Shown here: positions 23,679-33,242 of the stretch, piece after piece
How the letters are laid out: each line of letters starts with the position of its first letter
How positions within the stretch are numbered: the first letter of the stretch is position 1
Program-made: the position numbers and the translations under genes
Notes under the pieces: generated by a model
What the model was told of the DNA's origin: nothing
What the model saw: only the letters and a program-made list of their open reading frames with translations
Databases searched by the model: none
From: an uncultured Pelagibacteraceae bacterium
GTDB lineage: Bacteria > Pseudomonadota > Alphaproteobacteria > Pelagibacterales > Pelagibacteraceae
DNA length: 42,312 nt
Assembly (NCBI GenBank): GCA_902515185.1
Contig: CABXTN010000009.1
Span: 1 to 42,312 of the forward strand
Direction: 5' to 3'

Positions 23679-25094
23679 ATGAAAGTAACAGTACAAAATA
23701 AAAAAGGATTAAATAAAGACTTAAAAGTTTTAGTTGATAAAAAAACTTTAGAGAAATATTTAAATGAAAAATATGACGAGGTTTCTAAAACTGTCCAATT
23801 AAAAGGTTTTAGACCAGGGAAAGTTCCAAAAGAAATACTAAAAAGGCAATTTGGAAAAGCTCTTTATGGGGAAGTTTTAGACAAAGTTTTAAAAGAAACA
23901 AGTACAAAAGCGCTTACAGATAATAAAATTAAACCAGCAGGACAACCCAAAATAGATTTAAAATCTTTTGGTGAAGATAAAGATTTAGAATATATAATTT
24001 CTGTAACAGAACTTCCAAAAATAAATTTAAAACAAATCGAAAGTATTAAAGCTGAAGAGTATGAGGTGACAATAGAGAATAAGGAGATTGATAAAAGAAT
24101 TAGTGAAATAGCAAAAAATCAAAAAAATTTTGTCGAAGTTGACCCTGCAAAAGTTGCTAACGATGGCGATTTGGTTACATTTGACTATAAGGCGACAATT
24201 GATGGAGAAAACTTTAAAGGAAATGAAGGTAAAAATACTCAACTAGAATTAGGTAAAGATCTTTTCATTAAAGGTTTTGATAAACAGTTAATCAAAGTTA
24301 AGAAAGATGAGACAGTAGAAGTAGAAGTTAGTTTGCCAGAAAATTTTCCTGAAAAAGATCTTATTGGAAAGAAAGCTAAATTTGCATGTAAAATATTATC
24401 AGTAAAAAAATCTAAACCAATTGAGGTAAATGATGAATTTGCAAAAAATCTTGGAGCTAAAGACTTAAAAGATCTTAGATCTTTAATAGAAAAACAAATT
24501 AATGATGAATATAAAAACTCACTAGACATGATAACTAAAAAACAAATACTTGATCAGATAGAAAAATATAAGATAGATGAAATACCAGAAAATTTAATCG
24601 AGCAAGAGGTTCAAATCCTGTCTCAGGGATTAAAAGAGGAGGACATAAAAAAAAAGAAAAAGGAATTTGAGACTAAAGCAAAACAAAGAATTAAAGTAGG
24701 ACTTATTTTAAATGAATATGGTGAACAAAATAAAATTAAAGTTGAAGAAAATGAGATGCAAGCAGAAATACAAAAACAATTAAGGATGATGCCTGGTCAA
24801 GAAAAATTTTTAATGGAATATTACCAAAAAAATCCTTCAGCTGTAACTAGTTTAAGAGGCAATATTTATGAAGAAAAAATAATTAGTTCTATTATGTCTA
24901 AATCAAAAACCACAAAGAAAAAAATTGGAAAAATGGAAGCAGAAAAATTAATAAAAGAACAAAATGAAAAAGATTTAGAAAAAGTTAAAGAAGCAAGCGC
25001 AGTTAAGAAAGATAGTAAAACAAAAAAAGCAGATATTTCAAAGGAATCCCCATCAGATAAAAAAAAAACAGTAAAAAAAGTTAGCAAAAAGTAA
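23679..25094 (+). CDS. tig: Trigger factor, ribosome-associated chaperone and peptidyl-prolyl isomerase
   Basis: This 471-residue chaperone binds the ribosome exit tunnel and shelters nascent chains. GFRPGKVP (43-50) is the ribosome-docking loop with the expected GFRxGxxP pattern. The FKBP-type isomerase domain spans about 160-245 ([19 protein letters not shown] and the later IKGFDKQLI). A long helical C-terminal arm domain follows. The last 65 or so residues form a Lys/Glu/Ser-rich, low-complexity tail ending KKVSKK, longer and more basic than usual. The start MKVTVQ matches the family, so the 6-nt gap after the tRNA is real and leaves no room for a ribosome-binding site. clpP, clpX and lon follow, the classic alphaproteobacterial order. 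Confidence 0.96.
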   Translation: MKVTVQNKKGLNKDLKVLVDKKTLEKYLNEKYDEVSKTVQLKGFRPGKVPKEILKRQFGKALYGEVLDKVLKETSTKALTDNKIKPAGQPKIDLKSFGEDKDLEYIISVTELPKINLKQIESIKAEEYEVTIENKEIDKRISEIAKNQKNFVEVDPAKVANDGDLVTFDYKATIDGENFKGNEGKNTQLELGKDLFIKGFDKQLIKVKKDETVEVEVSLPENFPEKDLIGKKAKFACKILSVKKSKPIEVNDEFAKNLGAKDLKDLRSLIEKQINDEYKNSLDMITKKQILDQIEKYKIDEIPENLIEQEVQILSQGLKEEDIKKKKKEFETKAKQRIKVGLILNEYGEQNKIKVEENEMQAEIQKQLRMMPGQEKFLMEYYQKNPSAVTSLRGNIYEEKIISSIMSKSKTTKKKIGKMEAEKLIKEQNEKDLEKVKEASAVKKDSKTKKADISKESPSDKKKTVKKVSKK

Positions 25095-25126
25095 GCACAA
25101 GTTGTATAAAGGTGGCGAATCACGCT

Positions 25127-25738
25127 ATGACATCTAAAATTTCAGAACATATGAATACCCTTATTCCAATGGTTGTTGAACAATCTAGCAGAGGGGAAAG
25201 AGCATACGATATTTTCTCAAGATTATTAAAAGAGAGAATTGTTTTTTTAACAGGTCCTATAAATGATCAAGTTGCTTCACTTGCAACAGCACAACTTCTA
25301 TTCCTGGAATCTGAAAATCCAAAAAAAGAAATTTATTTTTACATTAACAGTCCCGGGGGATTAGTTACAGCAGGCCTAGGCATTTATGACACTATGCAAT
25401 ATATTAAACCTGATGTATCTACTTTATGCATTGGTCAAGCAGCATCGATGGGTTCATTTCTTTTAGCTGCTGGAACTAAAGGAAAAAGATTTTCACTTCC
25501 AAACTCTAGAATTATGGTTCACCAACCATCTGCGGGCTTTCAAGGACAAGTAACTGACATTGAGATTCACGCCAATGAGGTTTTGTCACTAAAAAAAAGA
25601 TTAAATGAAATATATTCAAAGCATACAGGAAAATCAGTTGAGGAAATCAAGCAAGCATTAGAAAGAGATAATTTCATGACCCCTGAGAATGCAAAAGACT
25701 TTGGCCTAATAGATAAAGTTGTTGAAAAGAGAAGTTAA
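25127..25738 (+). CDS. clpP: ATP-dependent Clp protease proteolytic subunit ClpP
   Basis: This serine peptidase forms the double heptameric barrel that degrades proteins fed by Clp[15 protein letters not shown] holds Ser107, MVHQPSAG holds His132, and ERDNFMT holds Asp181 (numbered from the ATG at 25127). A GTG at 25112 would add five residues, but AAGGTGG at 25109-25115 looks like the ribosome-binding site for the ATG at 25127, so I chose the latter (203 residues). The ATG at 25151 is a third option. The N terminus keeps the [19 protein letters not shown] segment that forms the axial pore. The gene lies 32 nt after tig and 89 nt before clpX. Confidence 0.96.
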   Translation: MTSKISEHMNTLIPMVVEQSSRGERAYDIFSRLLKERIVFLTGPINDQVASLATAQLLFLESENPKKEIYFYINSPGGLVTAGLGIYDTMQYIKPDVSTLCIGQAASMGSFLLAAGTKGKRFSLPNSRIMVHQPSAGFQGQVTDIEIHANEVLSLKKRLNEIYSKHTGKSVEEIKQALERDNFMTPENAKDFGLIDKVVEKRS

Positions 25739-25827
25739 ATAACTAGATATAGTTTATCCACAACCTATACTTGATTAGTAAGAGCATATTGTATTAAAGT
25801 ATTAAAATTGATTCGAAAATAAATTTT

Positions 25828-27096
25828 ATGAGCACTAATAAAAATATTCTGTATTGTTCTTTTTGTGGCAAAAGCCAACATGAAGTTCGAAAATTAATTG
25901 CTGGCCCAACAGTTTTTATATGTGATGAATGTGTTGAGTTATGTATGGATATTATTAAGGAAGAAAGCAAAGATACCCTTGTTAAACATCAAGACGGTTT
26001 ACCCTCACCTAAAGAAATTTGTACAGTCCTAGATGACTACGTTATTGGACAAAATCATGCAAAAGAAGTTTTGTCTGTTGCAGTACACAACCATTATAAA
26101 AGATTAAATTATGAAAATAAAACATCAAAGACAGTAGAATTATCTAAATCAAATATTTTGTTAGTAGGACCAACCGGTTGCGGAAAAACATTGTTAGCCC
26201 AAACACTTGCTAGAATCCTGGATGTTCCTTTTACTATGGCTGATGCAACAACATTAACTGAAGCTGGATATGTTGGAGAAGATGTTGAGAATATAATTTT
26301 AAAATTATTACAAGCAGCTGACTACAATGTAGAGAAAGCGCAAAGAGGAATTGTTTATATTGATGAAGTCGATAAAATAAGTAGAAAATCTGAAAACCCA
26401 TCTATAACAAGAGATGTTTCAGGTGAAGGTGTTCAACAAGCACTATTAAAAATCATGGAAGGAACTGTCGCAAGCGTCCCACCACAAGGGGGAAGAAAGC
26501 ATCCACAGCAAGAATTTTTACAAGTAGATACCACAAATATTTTATTCATTTGTGGAGGAGCATTTGCAGGATTAGATAAAATAATATCTCAGCGTGATAA
26601 AGGTACATCAATAGGATTTGGTGCTGAGGTCAAAAGTTCAGATGATAAAAAAACTGGAGAATGGATGAAATCCTTAGAACCTGAAGATTTACTAAAGTAT
26701 GGTTTGATTCCTGAATTTATCGGTAGATTGCCAATTATTGCTACTCTAGAGGATTTAGATGAAAAATCTTTAATAAAAATTTTGCAAGAACCAAAAAATT
26801 CTTTAATAAAACAATACCAAGAGCTTTTCAAACTTGAAGGCGCGAAACTTAATTTTAAAGAAAGTGCAGTAAAAGAAATTGCGCTTAAAGCAATTTCTAA
26901 AAAAACTGGAGCAAGAGGATTAAGATCAATTCTTGAGAATATTTTATTAAAAACAATGTTTGATTTACCCAGTTTAGAAAACGTAGAAGAAGTAATTGTT
27001 GATTCAGGTGCGGCTAAAGGTTCCTCTCAACCAATTATAGTTCATTCAAAAAACGCTCAGTCGAAAAGCAAAACCAACAAAACATCAGCGGCATAA
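25828..27096 (+). CDS. clpX: ATP-dependent Clp protease ATP-binding subunit ClpX
   Basis: This 422-residue AAA+ unfoldase recognises tagged or damaged proteins and threads them into ClpP. The zinc-binding domain has Cys10, Cys13, Cys32 and Cys35. Walker A GPTGCGKT (114-121), pore loop GYVG (147-150) and Walker [10 protein letters not shown] (176-184) are intact, as are sensor and arginine-finger segments ([20 protein letters not shown]). The length matches the family. It sits 89 nt after clpP and 77 nt before lon; either gap could hold a promoter, but none is convincing. A short Ser/Lys/Thr-rich tail closes the protein. Confidence 0.97.
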   Translation: MSTNKNILYCSFCGKSQHEVRKLIAGPTVFICDECVELCMDIIKEESKDTLVKHQDGLPSPKEICTVLDDYVIGQNHAKEVLSVAVHNHYKRLNYENKTSKTVELSKSNILLVGPTGCGKTLLAQTLARILDVPFTMADATTLTEAGYVGEDVENIILKLLQAADYNVEKAQRGIVYIDEVDKISRKSENPSITRDVSGEGVQQALLKIMEGTVASVPPQGGRKHPQQEFLQVDTTNILFICGGAFAGLDKIISQRDKGTSIGFGAEVKSSDDKKTGEWMKSLEPEDLLKYGLIPEFIGRLPIIATLEDLDEKSLIKILQEPKNSLIKQYQELFKLEGAKLNFKESAVKEIALKAISKKTGARGLRSILENILLKTMFDLPSLENVEEVIVDSGAAKGSSQPIIVHSKNAQSKSKTNKTSAA

Positions 27097-27173
27097 ATAC
27101 CAGTATTATTAATACAAGTTAATAATTATCAATTTCCTATTGCAATATCCTCAATTATATCCATATTTAGTCT

Positions 27174-29561
27174 ATGAATACTAAAGTAAATTTACCTCTA
27201 CTACCACTAAGAGATATAGTAGTATTTCCGAGCATGGTTATTCCTTTATTTGTTGGAAGGGATAAATCTATAACAGCTTTAAATGAAGTAATGAAACAAG
27301 ACAAAAAAATTGTTTTAGTTACACAAAAAAATTCTGAGGTTGACGACCCAAAAAAGACTGATGTATTTACTTATGGGTGTGTGAGTAACATTCTACAACT
27401 TCTCAAACTTCCAGATGGCACTGTTAAAGTTTTAGTTGAAGGTTTCAGAAGAGCTAAGATAGTTGATTTTAAAGACGATAATAAATTTATAACATGTAAT
27501 TTTGAATATTTAGAAGATCAACAAGATAAAAATGAGGATTTAATGCCTTTGGCCACAACTGCATTAAGAAGATTAGAAAAATTAAACACTATTAATAAAA
27601 AAATATCCAGCGAGACTATAAGTACAATTAAGGAGCTTAAAGATCCATCATCGATTGCAGATAATATAGCTTCTCACTTAAGTACAACAATATCTGAAAA
27701 ACAACAGATATTTGAAACAGCAGATGTAAAGAAAAGATTAAATTCAATTATAAAAATAATGGAAAATGAAACAAGTATAATTGGAGTTGAAAAAAGAATT
27801 AGAGGAAGAGTCAAAACACAAATGGAAAAAACCCAAAGAGAGTATTATTTAAATGAACAATTAAAGGCTATTCAAAAAGAATTAGGAGAAATTGAAGATG
27901 GCAAAGATGAAACTTCAAATTTGAATAAAGCCATTTTAAAGGCAAAAATGCCTAAAGAGGTTCAAAAAAAATGTTTAGCAGAGCTAAAAAAATTACGTAA
28001 CATGAGTCCAATGTCTGCAGAGGCAACTGTAGTAAGAAATTATTTAGATTGGATGGTAGATATCCCGTGGTTTAAAAAAGACAAGGTTGATATAGATTTA
28101 AATAAAGCTCTTAAAATTTTAGACGAAGATCATTTTGGTCTTGAGAAGATAAAAGAAAGAATAATAGAATTTTTAGCTGTGCAAAAGAGAATGGATAAAA
28201 TAAAAGGTCCTATTTTGTGTTTAGTAGGCCCACCAGGAGTAGGAAAAACTTCTCTTGGTAAATCAATAGCCAAAGCAACTAATAGACAATTTGTAAGAAT
28301 GTCATTGGGTGGAGTGAGAGATGAGGCAGAAGTGAGAGGACACAGAAGAACTTATATAGGTTCTTTACCAGGAAAAATTATTCAAATGATGAAAAAGGCC
28401 GGTTCAAAAAATCCACTTATTTTATTAGATGAGATTGATAAAATCGGAAATGACTATAGAGGTGATCCTTCATCTGCTTTACTCGAAGCATTGGACCCAG
28501 AGCAAAATACAACTTTTAACGATCACTATCTAGAAGTAGATTATGATTTATCAGATGTAATGTTTGTTACTACCGCAAATACTTTGAATATCCTTCCTCC
28601 ATTATTAGATAGGATGGAGGTAATAAGAATCCCAGGATATACAGAGGACGAAAAAATTAATATTGCTAATAAATTTTTATTACCTAAAGCAGTAAAAGAA
28701 AACGGAGTTAAAGAAGGAGAAATGGATTTAGAAGTTAATACTTTTAAAGAAATAATTAGGAATTACACAAGAGAGTCAGGAGTAAGAAATTTAGAAAGAG
28801 AAATTTCTAAAATTACAAGAAAAGTTGTTAAAAAAGTTGTTAATTTAGAAGAAAAAAAAGTTAGAGTAGAACCAAAAAATTTAAATGATTTTTTAGGTGT
28901 TAAAAAATTTAAATTTGGAGAATTAGAAAACGAGGACAAAGTTGGAATTGTAACTGGTCTTGCATGGACAGAATTCGGTGGTGAAATACTAAAAATAGAG
29001 ACTGTTAACATGCCAGGTAAAGGTAGAATGCAAATTACAGGAAAACTTGGAGATGTAATGCAAGAGTCTGTAAAAGCAGCTAAATCATACGTAAGATCTA
29101 AAAGTTTGGAATTTGGAATAATACCACCAATTTTTGAAAAAAAAGATTTTCATATTCACGTTCCGGAAGGAGCAACACCAAAAGATGGTCCCTCAGCTGG
29201 AATAGGAATGGTTACATCTATTGTATCTTCTATAACAAAAATACCAGTAAGAAGAGATATAGCTATGACTGGCGAAGTTACTATAACTGGTCAAGTATTA
29301 CCAATAGGTGGTTTAAAAGAAAAATTGCTAGCAGCACACCGGGCTGGAATAAAAGAAGTTTTGATACCAAAAGATAACGAAAAAGACTTAACCGACATAC
29401 CAGAAAAAGTTAAAAAAGATATTAAGTTAACGCCAGTAGAGGTAGTCGATGATGTTTTAAAAATTGCACTTACCAAAGAGTTGAAAAGAGTTGAATGGGT
29501 TGAGGTTGAAAAAATTTCTGAGAGTAAAAAAGACGATAAATCTCAAGCTAGCATTCAATAA
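27174..29561 (+). CDS. lon: ATP-dependent protease Lon (LonA)
   Basis: This 795-residue hexameric cytoplasmic protease degrades misfolded and short-lived regulatory proteins. The N-terminal substrate domain begins [23 protein letters not shown] (7-29). A coiled-coil linker with [18 protein letters not shown] (222-239) comes next. Walker A GPPGVGKT (352-359) and Walker [10 protein letters not shown] (415-423) form the AAA+ site. The C-terminal Ser-Lys peptidase has Ser674 in DGPSAG and Lys717 in GGLKEK. All family elements are intact, and the length is typical. In many alphaproteobacteria hupB follows lon; here only 49 nt separate lon from tRNA-Val. Confidence 0.97.
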   Translation: MNTKVNLPLLPLRDIVVFPSMVIPLFVGRDKSITALNEVMKQDKKIVLVTQKNSEVDDPKKTDVFTYGCVSNILQLLKLPDGTVKVLVEGFRRAKIVDFKDDNKFITCNFEYLEDQQDKNEDLMPLATTALRRLEKLNTINKKISSETISTIKELKDPSSIADNIASHLSTTISEKQQIFETADVKKRLNSIIKIMENETSIIGVEKRIRGRVKTQMEKTQREYYLNEQLKAIQKELGEIEDGKDETSNLNKAILKAKMPKEVQKKCLAELKKLRNMSPMSAEATVVRNYLDWMVDIPWFKKDKVDIDLNKALKILDEDHFGLEKIKERIIEFLAVQKRMDKIKGPILCLVGPPGVGKTSLGKSIAKATNRQFVRMSLGGVRDEAEVRGHRRTYIGSLPGKIIQMMKKAGSKNPLILLDEIDKIGNDYRGDPSSALLEALDPEQNTTFNDHYLEVDYDLSDVMFVTTANTLNILPPLLDRMEVIRIPGYTEDEKINIANKFLLPKAVKENGVKEGEMDLEVNTFKEIIRNYTRESGVRNLEREISKITRKVVKKVVNLEEKKVRVEPKNLNDFLGVKKFKFGELENEDKVGIVTGLAWTEFGGEILKIETVNMPGKGRMQITGKLGDVMQESVKAAKSYVRSKSLEFGIIPPIFEKKDFHIHVPEGATPKDGPSAGIGMVTSIVSSITKIPVRRDIAMTGEVTITGQVLPIGGLKEKLLAAHRAGIKEVLIPKDNEKDLTDIPEKVKKDIKLTPVEVVDDVLKIALTKELKRVEWVEVEKISESKKDDKSQASIQ

Positions 29562-29568
29562 TTAATAA

Positions 29569-29597
29569 TTTACTTTGTTTAATCCTTGATGTATTAG
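29569..29597 (+). promoter_or_regulatory. Putative promoter of tRNA-Val and tRNA-Asp
   Basis: TTTACT (29569-29574, 4 of 6 to TTGACA) and TATTAG (29592-29597, 4 of 6 to TATAAT) are spaced by exactly 17 nt. The start would fall near 29604, seven bases before the tRNA. This is suggestive only, because AT-rich DNA gives many such matches. Confidence 0.33.
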
Positions 29598-29610
29598 TAC
29601 CAAATATTTT

Positions 29611-29686
29611 GGGCGGTTAGCTCAGTTGGTAGAGCATCTCGTTTACACCGAGGGGGTCAAAGGTTCGAGTCCTTTACTGCCCACCA
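29611..29686 (+). tRNA. tRNA-Val (anticodon UAC)
   Basis: The 76-nt tRNA has acceptor stem GGGCGGT/ACTGCCC with one G-U pair, and D loop AGCTCAGTTGGTAGAGC. The anticodon loop TTTACAC holds TAC. The T arm contains GGTTCGAGTCC, the discriminator is A73, and CCA is encoded (29684-29686). It lies 49 nt after lon and 4 nt before tRNA-Asp, so the two tRNAs are surely cut from one precursor. Confidence 0.97.
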
Positions 29687-29690
29687 AAAT

Positions 29691-29767
29691 GGGGGTGTAG
29701 CTCAGTTGGTTAGAGCGATCGCCTGTCACGCGATAGGTCGCGGGTTCGAGTCCCGTCACTCCCGCCA
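29691..29767 (+). tRNA. tRNA-Asp (anticodon GUC)
   Basis: The 77-nt tRNA has acceptor stem GGGGGTG/CACTCCC with one G-U pair. The anticodon arm is ATCGC-CTGTCAC-GCGAT, with anticodon GTC. The T arm contains GGGTTCGAGTCCC. The discriminator G73 is an Asp identity base, and CCA is encoded at 29765-29767. It is the second of the tRNA pair upstream of the nuo operon. Confidence 0.97.
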
Positions 29768-29774
29768 TTAAATT

Positions 29775-29793
29775 GATAACGATTCTCATTTTA
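29775..29793. promoter_or_regulatory. Fur-box-like element in the tRNA-Asp to nuoA gap
   Basis: The 209-bp gap 29768-29976, the largest in the window, should hold the nuo promoter. GATAACGATTCTCATTTTA (29775-29793) matches the Fur consensus at 14 of 19 positions. It overlaps a wider inverted repeat, AACGAT (29778-29783) with ATCGTT (29797-29802). It is far from nuoA (about 180 bp). No clear promoter, terminator or ribosome-binding site is visible in the rest of the gap, which is almost pure A and T. Confidence 0.25.
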
Positions 29794-29976
29794 CATATCG
29801 TTCAACAAATAAGCCATGAAAAACGTGACTAAATTTCACTATTATTATGCATAAAAATACCTATATAAATTGTACGATAGGGAACTAAAATATTTTTAAA
29901 ATTTATACTTGAATAATAAAATAATGATTAAATTTTTAAAATTTTCCTATTCGTATATTTTTAACTGTAAAACTTT

Positions 29977-30345
29977 ATGCTATTAGAATTTTTAAAAGAT
30001 TATTTACCTATTATACTTTTTTTAGTTATCGCACTAATTTTGAGTACAGGTTTTATATTATTAAATTTCTTACTATCACCGAAAAAACCTGACCCAGAAA
30101 AATTGTCAGCTTATGAGTGTGGCTTTGAACCTTTTAATGATTCCAGAATGGAGTTTGATGTAAGATTTTATTTAGTTGCAATACTTTTTATTATATTTGA
30201 TCTTGAAATTGCTTTCTTATTTCCTTGGGCTATCTCGTTGGGAAAAATTGGAATTTTTGGTTTTACTTCAATGATGATTTTTCTATTTATATTAACAATA
30301 GGTTTTATTTATGAATGGAAAAAAGGAGCTTTAGATTGGGAATAA
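29977..30345 (+). CDS. nuoA: NADH-quinone oxidoreductase subunit A
   Basis: NuoA is a 122-residue membrane subunit of respiratory complex I with three helices, near the quinone tunnel. [16 protein letters not shown] (about 43-58) is the signature loop, with the mobile Cys. [24 protein letters not shown] (about 61-84) is the conserved second helix with its acidic residues. It starts the nuo operon after a 209-bp gap and is followed by nuoB after one base. The gene order is the usual alphaproteobacterial A to M. Confidence 0.96.
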   Translation: MLLEFLKDYLPIILFLVIALILSTGFILLNFLLSPKKPDPEKLSAYECGFEPFNDSRMEFDVRFYLVAILFIIFDLEIAFLFPWAISLGKIGIFGFTSMMIFLFILTIGFIYEWKKGALDWE

Positions 30346-30346
30346 T

Positions 30347-30868
30347 ATGAATACCATTGATCTTGAAAAAAAAATCCCAGATGAATTTAGAGAATTAGCA
30401 AAAGATTTTGCTGACAAAGGTTTCATAACTACCTCATTTGATAATTTGGTAAATTGGGCAAGAACAGGATCTTTGCATTGGATGACTTTTGGATTAGCTT
30501 GTTGTGCAGTTGAGATGATGCAAACATCGATGCCAAGATATGATTTAGAAAGATTTGGCGCTGCTCCAAGAGCGTCACCTAGACAATCTGATGTTATGAT
30601 TGTAGCTGGTACTCTAACAAACAAAATGGCACCAGCTCTAAGAAAAGTTTATGATCAAATGCCTGAACCAAGATATGTAATATCTATGGGAAGTTGCGCG
30701 AATGGTGGTGGTTACTATCATTACTCATATTCTGTTGTAAGAGGATGTGATAGAGTTGTACCAGTCGATATATATGTTCCTGGCTGCCCACCTTCCGCTG
30801 AAGCCTTATTGTATGGAATAATGCAACTACAAAAGAAAATTCGTAATCACGGATCATTAGAAAGATAG
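30347..30868 (+). CDS. nuoB: NADH-quinone oxidoreductase subunit B
   Basis: NuoB is a 173-residue peripheral-arm subunit that carries cluster N2, the last [4Fe-4S] centre before quinone. The tandem Cys52-Cys53 (ACCAVEMM), Cys117 (GSCANGGG) and Cys147 (PGCPPS) are its ligands. [20 protein letters not shown] (about 64-83) lines the quinone site. The length is normal. It lies 1 nt after nuoA and 2 nt before nuoC. Confidence 0.97.
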   Translation: MNTIDLEKKIPDEFRELAKDFADKGFITTSFDNLVNWARTGSLHWMTFGLACCAVEMMQTSMPRYDLERFGAAPRASPRQSDVMIVAGTLTNKMAPALRKVYDQMPEPRYVISMGSCANGGGYYHYSYSVVRGCDRVVPVDIYVPGCPPSAEALLYGIMQLQKKIRNHGSLER

Positions 30869-30870
30869 TT

Positions 30871-31461
30871 ATGGATAATTTAATTAACTTAGAAAAGAAG
30901 ATCAATTCAGAATTAACCACTAAAATAAATTCATCTAAAATTAAACATAATCAAATTTACTTAACTATAGATAGTAACGATATAACCGATGTTATACTTT
31001 TTTTAAAAACTAATGATCATGCTAAGTTTAAGCAACTTATTGACATTACTGCAGTCGATTATCCAGAGAAAGATCATAGATTTAAAATGGTTTATCTACT
31101 ATTAAGTCACGAATTTAATACAAGGGTATTAATAGAATTTTACATAAGTGAAAGTGAAAAAATACCATCTATAACTAAAATTTATCCATCAGCAAACTGG
31201 ATGGAGAGAGAAGTCTTTGATATGTATGGTGTGAATTTTCAAAACCACCCAGACTTAAGAAGAATTTTGACTGATTATGGTTTTGAAGGTCATCCATTAA
31301 GAAAAGATTTTCCAATAACAGGTCACAACGAAGTGAGATATAGTGAAGAAGCAAAAAAAGTAGTTTATGAACCAGTTAAGCTAGAACAAAACTATAGAAA
31401 TTTTGATTACGAGAGCCCATGGGAGGGTACGAAATACATAAAAAATCAAACAAAAAAATAG
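30871..31461 (+). CDS. nuoC: NADH-quinone oxidoreductase subunit C
   Basis: NuoC (30 kDa-type subunit, 196 residues) is a cofactor-free part of the peripheral arm that clamps NuoD. NWMEREVFDMYGVNFQNHPDLRRIL (109-133) and FEGHPLRKDFP (138-148) are the conserved complex I signatures. It is not fused to nuoD, unlike in Escherichia coli. The nuoD ATG follows its stop directly, with no gap. The first 60 residues are divergent, as is usual. Confidence 0.96.
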   Translation: MDNLINLEKKINSELTTKINSSKIKHNQIYLTIDSNDITDVILFLKTNDHAKFKQLIDITAVDYPEKDHRFKMVYLLLSHEFNTRVLIEFYISESEKIPSITKIYPSANWMEREVFDMYGVNFQNHPDLRRILTDYGFEGHPLRKDFPITGHNEVRYSEEAKKVVYEPVKLEQNYRNFDYESPWEGTKYIKNQTKK

Positions 31462-32637
31462 ATGTCTAAACAAACAAAAACTCTAAATTTAAACTTTGGA
31501 CCACAACATCCTGCAGCACATGGTGTTTTAAGATTAATTCTTGAATTAGATGGAGAGGTTGTTGAAAAAGCTGATCCACATATAGGGTTACTTCATAGGG
31601 GAACAGAAAAATTAATTGAAAACAAAACTTACACACAAGCAGTACCATATTTTGATAGATTAGATTATGTAGCACCAATGAATCAAGAACATGCTTTCGC
31701 ATTAGCGATTGAAAAAATCTTAAAAATTGAAGTGCCAATTAGAGCTCAATTTATAAGAGTGATGTTTTGTGAAATCGGAAGAATATTAAGTCATATTCTT
31801 AACATAACTACGCAAGCCCTCGATGTTGGTGCGCTGACCCCTTCCTTATGGGGATTTGAGGAAAGAGAAACTCTAATGACTTTTTATGAACGTGTTTCTG
31901 GTTCAAGATTGCATGCTAATTATTTTAGAGCAGGAGGTGTTCATCAAGATATGCCCAGAGGTTTAGACGCTGATATTTTTGAATTTATTAAAAAATTTCC
32001 AAATATAATTAATGATTTAGAAAACCTGCTAACTGAAAATAGAATATTTAAACAAAGAAATGTCGATATTGGAGTTGTGTCGAAACAAGATGCTTTAGAT
32101 TATTCATTTTCAGGTGTTATGTTGCGTGGATCAAATGTTCCATGGGATCTAAGAAAATCACAACCTTATGATTGCTATGATCAAATGGAATTTAAAATTC
32201 CGATAGGTAAAAATGGTGACTGCTATGATCGTTATTTATGTAGAGTCGAAGAAATGAGAGAAAGCGTAAAGATTATTGATCAATGTTTACAAAAAATGCC
32301 TAAAGGACCTATCAAGTCTATGGATGGTAAAATTTCTCCTCCACCAAAAAAAGAATTAAAAGAGTCTATGGAAGCTTTAATTCATCATTTTAAATTATTC
32401 ACTGAAGGATATAGAGTTGATAAAGATGAAATTTATACAGCCGTTGAAGCCCCTAAGGGAGAATTTGGTGTTTATTTAATTTCAGATGGTTCAAGTCGGC
32501 CTTATAAATGCAAGATAAGGGCACCAGGATTTTCTCACTTGCAAGCTATGGATTATTTAATAAAGGGCCATATGTTGGCAGATGTACCTGCAGTCTTAGG
32601 ATCTTTAGATATTGTATTTGGAGAGATTGATAGATGA
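31462..32637 (+). CDS. nuoD: NADH-quinone oxidoreductase subunit D
   Basis: NuoD (49 kDa-type subunit, 391 residues) forms the quinone pocket with NuoB and is related to the large subunit of [NiFe] hydrogenases. [14 protein letters not shown] (11-24) is the quinone-site loop with its His. [12 protein letters not shown] and the C-terminal VFGEIDR are typical of the family, and the former nickel-ligand cysteines are absent, as expected. The conserved [11 protein letters not shown] segment lies near the C terminus. It overlaps nuoE by 4 nt. Confidence 0.97.
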   Translation: MSKQTKTLNLNFGPQHPAAHGVLRLILELDGEVVEKADPHIGLLHRGTEKLIENKTYTQAVPYFDRLDYVAPMNQEHAFALAIEKILKIEVPIRAQFIRVMFCEIGRILSHILNITTQALDVGALTPSLWGFEERETLMTFYERVSGSRLHANYFRAGGVHQDMPRGLDADIFEFIKKFPNIINDLENLLTENRIFKQRNVDIGVVSKQDALDYSFSGVMLRGSNVPWDLRKSQPYDCYDQMEFKIPIGKNGDCYDRYLCRVEEMRESVKIIDQCLQKMPKGPIKSMDGKISPPPKKELKESMEALIHHFKLFTEGYRVDKDEIYTAVEAPKGEFGVYLISDGSSRPYKCKIRAPGFSHLQAMDYLIKGHMLADVPAVLGSLDIVFGEIDR

Positions 32638-33242
32638 GTGTAAAAAAAATTTCAAAAGATCAACCTGATACATTTGAATTTAATGCGCAAAATATTGAAT
32701 TAGCAAATAAAATGATTTCCAACTATCCTAAAGGAAAACAACAAAGTGCTGTAATGGCTTTGCTTTATTTAGCGCAAAGACAAAATAATAATTGGATACC
32801 ATTAACAGCAATGAAATATATCGCTAAGTTTTTAGAAATGCCTTATATAAAAGTTTATGAAGTAGCTTCATTTTATTCGATGTATAACCTGTCTCCTGTT
32901 GGTAAATTTTTTTATCAAGTTTGCACAACAACACCATGTATGCTTAGGGGCGCTTATAAATTAGTTGATGTTTGTAAAAACAAAATTTCAAAAAATGAAA
33001 ATGAAATATCAAAAGATGGTAATTGTTCTTGGATGGAAGTCGAATGTTTAGGTGCTTGCATCAGTGCACCAATGGTACAGATTAATGATCATTATTATGA
33101 AGATTTAGATGAGAAAAAACTTGAAAAAATTATTGGTCAAACAACAGAAGGTAAAATCCCCGAACCCGGATCTTACACAGGTAGAACAAATTCAGAGCCT
33201 GAGAATAACAGAAAAACTTTATTAGGTATTAAAAATGCTTGA
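32634..33242 (+). CDS. nuoE: NADH-quinone oxidoreductase subunit E
   Basis: NuoE (24 kDa-type subunit, 202 residues) is a thioredoxin-fold protein with the [2Fe-2S] cluster N1a. Cys97 and Cys102 (VCTTTPC) and Cys138 and Cys142 (ECLGAC) are the ligands. An N-terminal helical domain precedes them, and a tail of about 45 residues after the cluster domain ([18 protein letters not shown]) is of the alphaproteobacterial/mitochondrial type. It overlaps nuoD by 4 nt and nuoF by 8 nt. Confidence 0.96.
   Translation: MSVKKISKDQPDTFEFNAQNIELANKMISNYPKGKQQSAVMALLYLAQRQNNNWIPLTAMKYIAKFLEMPYIKVYEVASFYSMYNLSPVGKFFYQVCTTTPCMLRGAYKLVDVCKNKISKNENEISKDGNCSWMEVECLGACISAPMVQINDHYYEDLDEKKLEKIIGQTTEGKIPEPGSYTGRTNSEPENNRKTLLGIKNA

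Noticed and set aside
24027-24529. Minus-strand frames of 71 and 96 codons inside tig
   Set aside because: Ser/Phe-rich products are the reverse complement of Lys/Glu-rich trigger factor codons.
25771-25797. TTGATT...TATTAA as a clpX promoter
   Set aside because: The spacer is only 15 nt and both boxes are common in AT-rich DNA.
27103-27115. GTATT-ATT-AATAC inverted repeat after clpX as a terminator
   Set aside because: Only 5-bp AT-rich arms, a 3-base loop and no T run follow; too weak to call.
29778-29802. AACGAT...ATCGTT inverted repeat as a terminator for the tRNA transcript
   Set aside because: The arms are only 6 bp with a 13-nt loop, and no T run follows.
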